Source: Victivallales bacterium (GTDB taxonomy: Bacteria; Verrucomicrobiota; Lentisphaeria; Oligosphaerales; Lenti-02). From it: a stretch of DNA of 14,035 nucleotides. Positions 1 to 7,315 of the stretch are shown in pieces; within the stretch, counting starts at the first letter, position 1; every line of letters begins with the position of its first letter. The DNA lies in contig JABGQJ010000137.1 in the NCBI GenBank assembly GCA_018648945.1, positions 1 through 14,035 on the forward strand, read 5' to 3'. Below the pieces are notes generated by a model, which did not search any database, was not told where the DNA came from, and saw only the letters and a list, made by a program, of their open reading frames with translations. Made by a program: the position numbers and the translations under genes.

Positions 1-504
1 CTGGGCGCCCACGATCACGCGCACGGCCACAGCAAGCTCATGCGCATGGGGCTGTTCACCGCATTGGCCATCGGCATCCACAACTTCCCCGAGGGGCTGG
101 CGACCTTCCTGGCCGCCATGGAGGACCCCAGCCTGGGCGTGGCGATCGCCGTGGCCATCGCCCTGCATAACATCCCCGAGGGGATCAGTGTCTCGGTACC
201 GATCTTCTATGCCACCGGCGACCGCAAGAAGGCCTTCATCTACTCGGTCCTCAGCGGTCTTGCCGAACCCATCGGGGCGGGCATTGCCTACTTGATCCTG
301 CGCTTCTTCGTCGGGGCCGGCGCCGATGCCGTGCCAGCCGCGCTGATGGGGGTCCTGTTTGCGGGCGTGGCGGGGATCATGGTCTACATCAGCCTAGACG
401 AGCTCCTGCCCACCAGCCGCGCCTACGGCAAGGGACACGATAGCCTCCTTGGACTGGTGGCTGGCATGGCTGTCATGGCTCTCAGCTTGCTGCTGATGAA
501 GTAG
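1..504 (+). CDS. zupT: ZIP-family divalent metal transporter, ZupT-like (C-terminal part, 5' end outside window)
   Basis: The reading frame is open from base 1 and ends at TAG 502-504. The N-terminal half of the protein lies upstream of the window, and the Met at base 40 is internal. The visible part begins with a His-rich cytoplasmic loop (H-D-H-A-H-G-H), as in ZIP transporters between membrane segments 3 and 4. The two ZIP signature helices follow, carrying HNFPEG and HNIPEG, whose His, Asn and Glu side chains form the binuclear metal site. Next come a SGLAEPIGA helix, a [13 protein letters not shown] segment and a hydrophobic C-terminus. This order matches ZupT, an inner-membrane importer of Zn2+, Fe2+ and other divalent metals. 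The gene converges on the sulfatase with 42 bases between the stop codons and appears unrelated to the polysaccharide genes. Family assignment is firm; metal specificity cannot be read from the sequence. Confidence 0.93.
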   Translation: MGAHDHAHGHSKLMRMGLFTALAIGIHNFPEGLATFLAAMEDPSLGVAIAVAIALHNIPEGISVSVPIFYATGDRKKAFIYSVLSGLAEPIGAGIAYLILRFFVGAGADAVPAALMGVLFAGVAGIMVYISLDELLPTSRAYGKGHDSLLGLVAGMAVMALSLLLMK

Positions 505-546
505 GGACTGGTGGTCCCGCGATCGGGGAGTGCCTGTGCTCGCGAA

Positions 547-2034
547 TTACGAGGAGGCCGAATCCGGGCGGAGAGACATGTTGTACTCTCCTTTCTCGCG
601 GAAGCCGGGGAAGATGGGGCCACCCCATTCGCCGTCGCCGCCCATGCGACCGTAGTAGGGGTAGTGGTCGTAGACCCAGCCTCGGTCGGACATGCGGGGA
701 TCGCCCTGCTCGGTGAGGGTACGTTCGAGGAGCTCGCTGAGCTGCTGCTTCGCCTCCGCGTATTGCGGATCGTCCGCCAGGTTGCCCAGATTGGCGTCGC
801 CATCGGCAGCGGCATAGAGCTCTTCGGCGGGGCGTTTGGCGAAGGCGGCTTCCGCGAGCTCGCGCACGCCCTCCTCGTCGCGATGCTCCAGCAGGTAGGT
901 CTTGCTGGGCCCAGGGTCCACATCGCCGTAGCCTTCCGGATTGCCAGCGGGCCAGGCATCGGGCTCGTAGTTGCGGATATAGAGGAAGTCGTCGGTCTTC
1001 ACGGAGCGGCTGGGGTAGCCACGGTTGTCGGGCCGGCAGTAGGCGTGGCGTTCCTTGCCGGTGAAGAGCACGTCGCGGGTGGGATCCACGCGACCCTCGC
1101 CCTTGCAGCAGAGCACCGGCACGAGGCTGCGCCCAGTCATCGGCCGGCGCTGGGTGACCCCGGCGGCATCCAGGAAGGTGGGGGCCAGATCGATGAAGCT
1201 GACGAAGTCGGTGACCCGACGCCCTCCGGCGGCACGCGTTCCCCAACGGATGGCGAGGGGCACATGCAAGCCGTTCTCGTAGAGATTGGCCTTGGCGCGG
1301 GGGAAGGGGCAACCGTTGTCGCCGGTGACGACGATGATCGTGTTGCTCAGCTCGTCACGCTCCTCCAGCAGCGCCATCATCTTCCCGAGATCCTGGTCGA
1401 AACGGTCGATCTCCAGGCCGTAGTCGAGCAGGTCGGAACGGACGTCCTCGCAGTCGGGCAGATAGGCGGGCACATCCACATCCTCCAGACGCTTGCCCGC
1501 GCGGAGCCCACTGCCTGTCTCGTAGGCGCGATGGGGTTCCTTGGCACCGTACCAGAAGCAGAAGGGCGCGCCTGCCGGGCGGGCGGCGAGGAAGTCGGCG
1601 AAGTTGGCCGCGTAGTCGTTGCGGCTCATCTTGGTGGTCAGCGGCTGGCATTTGCGGGCGTCGTAGGACGGTCCGGCCGGATTGTGCGGGCGGCCACTTC
1701 CCGGCACGCTCCCCGGTCCCCAGCCCTTGCCAGTCAGGCCGACGAAGTAGCCTGCCTCCGCCAGCAGATCGGGATAGCAGTCGTATTTGGCCGGGAGCAG
1801 GCTCCAGAGCACGGCGCCTTCCTCCAACTGCCACATGTTCAGACCGGTGAGCAGGCCGGCGCGGGAAGGCGAACACTGGGGGGCGGGGCAGAAGGCGTTC
1901 TCGAAGAGCACGCCCTCGGCGGCCACCCGGTCGAAGGCGGGGGTGTTCACGAAGCGACAGCCATAGGCGCCGGCATGGGGCCAGCCCTGGTCATCGGAGA
2001 TGGCCACGAGGATATTGGGGCGTTGGGTCACCAT
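547..2034 (-). CDS. Type I (formylglycine-dependent) sulfatase, Cys-type, no signal peptide
   Basis: The protein has 495 aa and belongs to the alkaline-phosphatase/arylsulfatase superfamily, which hydrolyses sulfate esters or sulfamates. The N-terminus PNILVAISDDQG supplies the metal-binding Asp pair (D14, D15). C54-S-P-S-R58 is the sulfatase signature; its Cys must be oxidised to formylglycine. TGKGWGPG (101-108) carries the conserved Lys, EPHRAY includes H168, and GDNG (238-241) plus K248 complete the metal and sulfate site. The arrangement resembles N-sulfoglucosamine sulfohydrolase-like sulfatases (S1_8-type), which would suit a glycosaminoglycan-like substrate, but specificity is inferred. 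ATG at 2034 has AGGAAA (2042-2047) seven bases upstream, overlapping the stop of the lyase gene 11 bases away, so translation is probably coupled. The protein starts directly with the catalytic domain, which suggests a cytoplasmic location. It is the last gene of the minus-strand operon. No obvious sulfatase-maturing enzyme is in the window. Confidence 0.93.
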   Translation of the reverse strand: MVTQRPNILVAISDDQGWPHAGAYGCRFVNTPAFDRVAAEGVLFENAFCPAPQCSPSRAGLLTGLNMWQLEEGAVLWSLLPAKYDCYPDLLAEAGYFVGLTGKGWGPGSVPGSGRPHNPAGPSYDARKCQPLTTKMSRNDYAANFADFLAARPAGAPFCFWYGAKEPHRAYETGSGLRAGKRLEDVDVPAYLPDCEDVRSDLLDYGLEIDRFDQDLGKMMALLEERDELSNTIIVVTGDNGCPFPRAKANLYENGLHVPLAIRWGTRAAGGRRVTDFVSFIDLAPTFLDAAGVTQRRPMTGRSLVPVLCCKGEGRVDPTRDVLFTGKERHAYCRPDNRGYPSRSVKTDDFLYIRNYEPDAWPAGNPEGYGDVDPGPSKTYLLEHRDEEGVRELAEAAFAKRPAEELYAAADGDANLGNLADDPQYAEAKQQLSELLERTLTEQGDPRMSDRGWVYDHYPYYGRMGGDGEWGGPIFPGFREKGEYNMSLRPDSASS

Positions 2035-2045
2035 GGTCGTGTTTC

Positions 2046-4697
2046 CTATTGCTGCTTCCAGGCCTTGGCGGCCTCGCGGGCGACGATTCTGCCGCCGGGG
2101 CTCAGGCGTTCCAGGCGGATGCTGCCATCAAGCCTGTCGGGGAGAATCAGTCGGTCTGTTCCCTTGGCGTGGGCGATCTCCACCCATAGCTCGCCGTTGC
2201 TGTGGCGCGTGGCCACATCGCCGACCGTGCGTTCGCCACGGGTCGGAGCAAGGACCGTAACGAAGGTGGCGGAGGTGCCGCGGACGCGAGCCAGCAGGCA
2301 AGACGTCTTGTCGTTGCCTTTCGCAGGATCACGGACCAGATAGGCCTCGCTGCCTTCGGGAGCGACCTGGAGGATCTCCAGCCTGCGGTCCTCTTCGGTG
2401 AAGGTGGCGCGGAGAAGCCCGGTCGGCTTCACTTTCCGGATGTCTTCGAAATGGGCATAGCCCAAGCCGGTGAAGGGGTTCTCCTCGAGCGCGATGGTTG
2501 CATCCTCGGTCGTGACCTTCCCCCGGCCATGCAGCGGCAGATCCAGCGTCTGTTCCTTGTCCGAGGTGGCTCGGTAGACGTCCAGCATGTAGGGGCCGAC
2601 CAGGCAGACCGTGCGGTCGAGACGGGTGCCGGGGTATGCCGTGTCGCAGGTCGCGCGAACGGCCTTCAGTTGCGGGCCGGAGTGGAAGAGCTGGAGCGTG
2701 CCGAAAACGCGCTGGTCGCCGCGCTCGCCCGCCCAGATGCTCTTGGACATCCGCTGGGGCTCCTGGGCGATCTCGTCGATGCTCATGGTGTTGTGGGCGA
2801 CGCTCTGGTTGCACCAGCTGCGCTGCATGGGGTTGGAGTAACCCCAGCTGCCCGCATCCGGGCAGATGGTCTTGCCGAGCGCCTGGACCGTGATGGTGAG
2901 GCGGTCGGGATGGTCGTGACCGCTGCCGTAGGGCCCAAAGGAGAGGTTCACGGCCAAGGCGTCGGGGTCGTTGGGCTTGCTGCGCAGGACGGCGAAGCCA
3001 CCGATGGGGAAGATGGTGCTGCCGTTGGTGTTCTTGCCAGTGAGGCCGATGGTGGCGTCCTTGCTCAGATCCCACTCGCCCTCGGGCACGTCGGGCACGC
3101 CGTTGATGAGGCTCCAGAAGTCCATGCGGCGGCCATCAACGCGACCGATGGCGAACTCGCCATTGCGGACCAAGTTCGCGCCTTTGCCAGCCACCCGGGC
3201 CTGAATGTCATCCCACAGCACTTCGCCTTCGCCACCTTCCAGAAACACATGCAGCCGCACGCGGCGGGTGTTGGCATCGTCCCCAGCCGGAATCTCGACG
3301 CGGACCTCCTGCCAATCGCCTGTTTTCTCCACAGTCTGGGTGAAGTAGGCCTTCTTGCCCAGGTTGCAGCGGATATGGGCCTTGCCGCCAGCCATGGCGA
3401 TGGCCTTGACCCGACCGGTGACGACCAACGGCCGATTGCCGGGACAGGGCACATCCTGCACCAGTGCCACGCGGTCCGTCGCCTTGGCGACCAACCGGAG
3501 AACGATGCTGCCCTTGGGCTCGCCTCTCTCCGCCAGCTCCCATTCCGGCTCGCCCTTGGGTCGCCAAACTTGCCAGAAGCCTGGGGCATCCCTGCCATTC
3601 CCCTGGCGTTCGCGGTTGATCAGCCACGCGTACTTGGGATCGCGGTACTCCTGCCATGCCATCTCGTACATGGGGTGGTACTGAATGCTGCGGGTACCGG
3701 AGTCCCCCACCCGGGCAAAGCCCCCGCCGGGGAAGGCGTAGTAGAAGGGGGCATCCAGGAACGCCTTGAACGAACGGTTGCCTGCTGGGCCGTATTCCTC
3801 GTGGCGTGTCCCGCCCACGAAAGGGCCGAGAATGCCCGGCAACTCGGCGTGCCAGAGATCGATGCCGGAGTTCTTGGCGGCCTCGATGGCATACATCAGC
3901 GCCGAACCCGTGTAGTAGGTGTAGCCCATGCAGCGTTCCCAGTGAATGCCGTCGCTGAACACCGAGTGGGTGAGTTGCTGCACGACGCCGTAGAGGTAGC
4001 ACTCGCGTTGGGGATCCCAGGCGCCGTTGACCGCTTCCTCGATGAGTTGCGGATCGCCACTGGCAAAGCCGCAGGCGGCCTCGATGCACAGCGCCCAACT
4101 GCGCCAGTTGCTGGAGTCGCGGTGACCGCACCAATGCCCTGCTTCCCACCCGACCCGCCGCAGCGCCGCACAGACCAGCTTGTGATCCGCCGGTGTGAAC
4201 GCCGGATGATTGGCGGCCAGGTCGTAGGCCATGGCGAAGTTCACCGCTGGTGGGCCTTCCTCCAAGGTGCGGTCTGTCATGAGACCGGCGCTCCGGGTCC
4301 GCTTGAGCGGCATGACCGCCCGGGAAATGGCGAGGAGCAACTCGCGTGCCTTGGCCCCGAACCTGGCGTCGCCAGTCAGGGCATAGGCCTGCCCAAGAAG
4401 GGCCGCCTGACTGAGCGAAGTCCGGGACGGGCGATCCTTGATCACCGGGGTCTCGTTCTCAAGCGCCGCTTCGGCAGAACTCACGATGCGTTCCCAGCAG
4501 GCTACTGTGTACGGGTCCGCCTTCGCATGGTCGGCCTTCACCCGCGTCAAATCGGCAGGCGTGCAGAACACGCGGGGATGGGGGGGCAATTGCTCGGGAA
4601 TCGGCACGCGGTGGAGGTCTTGCCAAGGGGTCACGGCAGGTGCTCCCATGAGGGTGGCGAGAGACAGAGCAAAGGACGCGAGTAGAGAGGTCTTCAT
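2046..4697 (-). CDS. Secreted heparinase II/III-like polysaccharide lyase with an inserted beta-sandwich
   Basis: The protein has 883 aa. Residues 1-21 form a signal peptide (basic start, hydrophobic core, A-x-A-like end), so it is exported. Residues about 30-380 look like the helical alpha/alpha toroid of heparinase/alginate-lyase proteins, with N197-W198 and a D249-G-x3-E254 stretch followed by Y259, Y261 and Y262, candidates for the catalytic Tyr. Residues about 395-505 look like an inserted carbohydrate-binding-type beta-sandwich (GDWQEVRVEIPAG, then a VLWDDI strand end). The heparinase II/III beta domain starts near 560. H594-D-H596, D614 and H635 reproduce the order of the catalytic His and the Zn site (His, Asp, His) of Pedobacter heparinase II. 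The expected reaction is beta-elimination of a uronic-acid polysaccharide; the exact polymer is unknown. The start is 15 bases after the URO-D gene, with only a weak, distant AAGG as ribosome site. It is larger than typical family members (about 600-770 aa), mainly because of the insert. Confidence 0.88.
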   Translation of the reverse strand: MKTSLLASFALSLATLMGAPAVTPWQDLHRVPIPEQLPPHPRVFCTPADLTRVKADHAKADPYTVACWERIVSSAEAALENETPVIKDRPSRTSLSQAALLGQAYALTGDARFGAKARELLLAISRAVMPLKRTRSAGLMTDRTLEEGPPAVNFAMAYDLAANHPAFTPADHKLVCAALRRVGWEAGHWCGHRDSSNWRSWALCIEAACGFASGDPQLIEEAVNGAWDPQRECYLYGVVQQLTHSVFSDGIHWERCMGYTYYTGSALMYAIEAAKNSGIDLWHAELPGILGPFVGGTRHEEYGPAGNRSFKAFLDAPFYYAFPGGGFARVGDSGTRSIQYHPMYEMAWQEYRDPKYAWLINRERQGNGRDAPGFWQVWRPKGEPEWELAERGEPKGSIVLRLVAKATDRVALVQDVPCPGNRPLVVTGRVKAIAMAGGKAHIRCNLGKKAYFTQTVEKTGDWQEVRVEIPAGDDANTRRVRLHVFLEGGEGEVLWDDIQARVAGKGANLVRNGEFAIGRVDGRRMDFWSLINGVPDVPEGEWDLSKDATIGLTGKNTNGSTIFPIGGFAVLRSKPNDPDALAVNLSFGPYGSGHDHPDRLTITVQALGKTICPDAGSWGYSNPMQRSWCNQSVAHNTMSIDEIAQEPQRMSKSIWAGERGDQRVFGTLQLFHSGPQLKAVRATCDTAYPGTRLDRTVCLVGPYMLDVYRATSDKEQTLDLPLHGRGKVTTEDATIALEENPFTGLGYAHFEDIRKVKPTGLLRATFTEEDRRLEILQVAPEGSEAYLVRDPAKGNDKTSCLLARVRGTSATFVTVLAPTRGERTVGDVATRHSNGELWVEIAHAKGTDRLILPDRLDGSIRLERLSPGGRIVAREAAKAWKQQ

Positions 4698-4712
4698 GTG
4701 CGGGGATCAACC

Positions 4713-5798
4713 TTACGCATAGCGCTCAATGAGTTCCTGCAGCTCGTCCTCGCGGTCCCGCCCGACACCGCCGATCACGACGATGCCCTCCGCCGAACCG
4801 AGTTGATCGACGATGATGTCCAGAGTCCGCAAGCCGACGCTTGCCTCGATGAAGATCTGCACCTTCTTGCCGGCCGCGCGGATGCGCCGGTAGACATCCG
4901 GCCACTCGGTGATCGGCGGGGCACCCACGCCGGGCACCCACTGCACGCCCTTGAGCTCGGGAATCTCCAGCAGGTAGTCAAGATGCGGCAACTCGCCGGG
5001 GCCGTCAAGGTGGTAGAAGGGATTGGTCAGTCGTCGGCAGCTGGCCGCCAGCTCGGGCTGCACGAACTCGCGGAACATCTCCGGGCCGATCATGTAGCAG
5101 AAGTCGCACTGGAGCATGTAGTAGGTTTCGGCCGAGAAAATGGGTGTCCAGCAGGTATAGCCGGGGTTGACCGGTTGGAGGATCTCGTTGAAGGCGCCGT
5201 AGGCCTCGAACCAGGCCTCGTGGGCCTCCCAGGTGACCCGTTTCACCTCGTCGGGACAGTCATAGAGGTCAAAGAGCAGTTGCTCGCCCGGCCGGAAGGT
5301 GGCGACCAGATCCAGACCGCCGCCGAGGTCGGTCATGCCCATCTGGACATTGCCTTGCCAGCGCTCGATTCCGGCCCGGTACAGGTCGGCGATCCGGTGG
5401 AACCACGGGTAGTCGGTGGAGAACTGCAGATTCGTGTCGGCCAGTTCACGCTCCTCGGGGGGGTGAAACCAGACGGTGTTCGCGCCCTTCTCGGCACGGG
5501 CACCCATGAAGACCGCCGCCACGCCAGGGCCATAGTCCACGTCCCAACGGGGGAAGCTGTCGCCGGGGAAGCGGCTGCCGGCGAGATTCCAGTCGATCCG
5601 GTCCACGATGGCCTCGGCGGGCACACCGTCGTCGTACAGGGCCGTACGGCCGACGTCCGGTAACTCCGGTTCGGGCCGGTCGCGCTCGTGCCCTCCCATG
5701 GAGACATTGATCAGGGGACGGCCCAAGGTCCCGTTCCACCAGGCGGTGTAGGTGTCGTTGATGCGCTGCCAGTCTTGAGGCGTGAAGGCAATGGCCAT
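4713..5798 (-). CDS. Uroporphyrinogen decarboxylase (URO-D) superfamily protein, possible methyltransferase
   Basis: The protein has 361 aa. The sequence looks like the diverged URO-D/MtaA-type (beta/alpha)8 barrels that are expanded in Planctomycetota and Lentisphaerota. The C-terminal half has a strand-loop F-Y-H263-L-D265-G-P-G with H272, then a GVQWVPG strand and an IFIEAS strand, the usual barrel order. H263, D265 and H272 could be metal or substrate ligands, as in the Zn-dependent corrinoid methyltransferases of this fold. True heme-pathway HemE features are not evident, and the position between an MFS carrier and a lyase argues against heme synthesis. A role in methyl transfer from a methylated sugar or other small substrate is inference only; no corrinoid protein is nearby. 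The start is set at 5798 rather than an in-frame Met at 5855 because AAGGA (5806-5810) lies seven bases before it. The downstream lyase begins 15 bases after the stop. Confidence 0.8.
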   Translation of the reverse strand: MAIAFTPQDWQRINDTYTAWWNGTLGRPLINVSMGGHERDRPEPELPDVGRTALYDDGVPAEAIVDRIDWNLAGSRFPGDSFPRWDVDYGPGVAAVFMGARAEKGANTVWFHPPEERELADTNLQFSTDYPWFHRIADLYRAGIERWQGNVQMGMTDLGGGLDLVATFRPGEQLLFDLYDCPDEVKRVTWEAHEAWFEAYGAFNEILQPVNPGYTCWTPIFSAETYYMLQCDFCYMIGPEMFREFVQPELAASCRRLTNPFYHLDGPGELPHLDYLLEIPELKGVQWVPGVGAPPITEWPDVYRRIRAAGKKVQIFIEASVGLRTLDIIVDQLGSAEGIVVIGGVGRDREDELQELIERYA

Positions 5799-5805
5799 CG
5801 TCGTG

Positions 5806-5810
5806 TCCTT
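5806..5810 (-). promoter_or_regulatory. Ribosome binding site deciding the URO-D start
   Basis: AAGGA on the minus strand sits seven bases before ATG 5798. The longer in-frame start at 5855 has no such site and would add 19 residues rich in Arg, Lys and Pro that do not resemble the family N-terminus. Confidence 0.75.
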
Positions 5811-5894
5811 CTTGTGGTACGGGCAAGGCGAACGGGTGAAACCTAGCCTCTCCACGCGCGATTGCCGCCGCCGCCCGGTTGCATTCGTCCCCCG

Positions 5895-7229
5895 TCACCG
5901 TTGGGTGATGCGGTTCATGAAGCTGCGGAGGACCATCCGGGTGCTGTAGCGGTCGTCGGCGCGGACCCGACCGTACAGGTGCCAGCCCGTGACCAGAAAG
6001 AGCAGGGACAGGGCGAACAGCACGGTATAGCCAGTGAACTCGATCCCGGCCACCTGCGGTCGCCACCCGGACGTCAGAGTCAGGATTCCGCCGGCCAGGA
6101 GCGGTGCCGCCCCACCCGTCAGCCCGAGCCAGGCATAGTAGACCGCCGTGTAGGCCGTGTTCTGGCCGGGGGGGACCACCCCGTTGAACAGCAGGCGTCC
6201 GGCCCCGATGATCGCCCCATTGCTCCCGACCCCGTAAAGGAAATAGAGCGCCGCGCATCCTGCCACCAGATGTGGCGAGTGGCGGGGTAACAGCGACCAA
6301 CCCACCGGCAACAACACGAGCATTGCCATCGACGGCATCAGCACCGGGCGGCTCCCCACCCGGTCGGACAGCCACCCCCACCCCAGGCTCGCCACCCCGC
6401 CACCGACCATCAGCATCAGGTCCAGCCGCACCACGGTCGCGGCGGCCAGGCCGCACTCCTCTCTGAGGTAGAGTGGCAGAAACGCGACCATCAGGGCAGC
6501 CCCGATGGTCAGCCCCGCCAGGCCGCCGAGGTAGGCGGTGAAGTTCCGGTCGGCCAGCGCTTCGCGCATCTCCCGGAAATGGGCGGCGAGATCCCCGCCA
6601 CTGCGGATTGGTTCGCCCCCCGGAATCTTGGCCATGACCGCGACTCCACCGAGGCCGATGACGCAACCAATGCCGATCAGCAGCATGTAGCGTCCCAAGC
6701 CGCTGCCCCGGCTGATCACCTGTCCCGCAATCGTCAGGGCCAGGGCGGATGCCAACAGGCTAACTACGGTGAACCAGGCCGCGAAGCTCCCGCGGACGCG
6801 GTTGGGGATGAACTCCTGCGACCAGGGGAAGTAGGCCGTCTCTGCCAGCGCCCGAAGAACCGCGAAGGCCGCGATGATGACCGAAAGGAACACCACCCCC
6901 ACCGTGCGTCCCGCTCCGGACACGACCCATGGCAACAGCAGCAACATGGCCATCACCGGTTTGCGGATGGCGTAGCCCAACAGGAAGACCCGCTTGCGCC
7001 CTAGCCGCGCCGCCATCGGCGCGAACCCCAGGGCCAGCAGGCCGCAGAACGGGAACAGCGACAGCAAGCCGCCAATCTGCCCCTTCGGCAGGCCCAATTC
7101 GCCCAGGAACAGGATGAAGAGTGAGCTGCCAAAGGTCCAGATCGCGAAGAAACTATTCAGCGCCCCGTGTGCCAAGCACCAGGGCAAGGCGCGGATTCGG
7201 TCCCGATCAGTCACCACGGACGACTCCAT
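5895..7229 (-). CDS. Major facilitator superfamily (MFS) transporter
   Basis: The protein has 444 aa and about 12 hydrophobic segments in two six-helix halves joined by a cytoplasmic loop near residues 200-230. A motif-A-like basic loop PMAARLGRKR (71-80) follows helix 2, and its counterpart GWLSDRVGSR (285-294) occupies the equivalent place in the second half, the hallmark of MFS secondary carriers of the inner membrane. Substrate cannot be deduced from sequence. Because it precedes the URO-D, lyase and sulfatase genes on the same strand (96 bases before URO-D), import of oligosaccharide or monosaccharide products is the likeliest role. The ATG at 7229 has no clear Shine-Dalgarno site, but the protein starts at a sensible distance before helix 1. 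An 86-base gap separates it from the HEAT-like gene upstream and contains a possible -10 box. Confidence 0.88.
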   Translation of the reverse strand: MESSVVTDRDRIRALPWCLAHGALNSFFAIWTFGSSLFILFLGELGLPKGQIGGLLSLFPFCGLLALGFAPMAARLGRKRVFLLGYAIRKPVMAMLLLLPWVVSGAGRTVGVVFLSVIIAAFAVLRALAETAYFPWSQEFIPNRVRGSFAAWFTVVSLLASALALTIAGQVISRGSGLGRYMLLIGIGCVIGLGGVAVMAKIPGGEPIRSGGDLAAHFREMREALADRNFTAYLGGLAGLTIGAALMVAFLPLYLREECGLAAATVVRLDLMLMVGGGVASLGWGWLSDRVGSRPVLMPSMAMLVLLPVGWSLLPRHSPHLVAGCAALYFLYGVGSNGAIIGAGRLLFNGVVPPGQNTAYTAVYYAWLGLTGGAAPLLAGGILTLTSGWRPQVAGIEFTGYTVLFALSLLFLVTGWHLYGRVRADDRYSTRMVLRSFMNRITQR

Positions 7230-7304
7230 TCAGCCGACACGACACGACGACGCAAACCGCCCAAGCCGGGTTGTTCGGAGCCTACCCCCGCCCGGAGAGC
7301 ACCT

Positions 7305-7310
7305 ACTATA
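7305..7310 (-). promoter_or_regulatory. Possible -10 box upstream of the MFS/URO-D/lyase/sulfatase unit
   Basis: TATAGT on the minus strand matches five of six bases of the sigma-70 -10 consensus in otherwise GC-rich DNA. It lies in the only gap before the MFS gene and would give a leader of roughly 70 bases. No good -35 box is found 16-18 bases upstream, so this is a weak call. Confidence 0.25.
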
Positions 7311-7315
7311 CTCGG

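Noticed and set aside
504..518. Hairpin GGGAC-TGGTG-GTCCC between the convergent ZupT and sulfatase stops
   Set aside because: The 5-bp stem is perfect and well placed, but there is no T-run on either side, so an intrinsic terminator cannot be claimed.
511..2343. Open frame of 610 codons on the plus strand opposite the sulfatase
   Set aside because: Antisense shadow of the sulfatase and the end of the lyase, with compositionally biased translation and no ribosome site at its start.
2202..4685. Open frame of 827 codons on the plus strand opposite the lyase
   Set aside because: GC-rich codon use leaves long open frames antisense to real genes. The translation is low-complexity Ala/Gly/Val/Arg-rich with no domain, while the minus strand gives a clear signal peptide and catalytic motifs.
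4713..5855. HemE, the heme-pathway uroporphyrinogen decarboxylase
   Set aside because: Only fold-level resemblance is seen; heme-pathway signature motifs are not evident and neighbours are polysaccharide genes.
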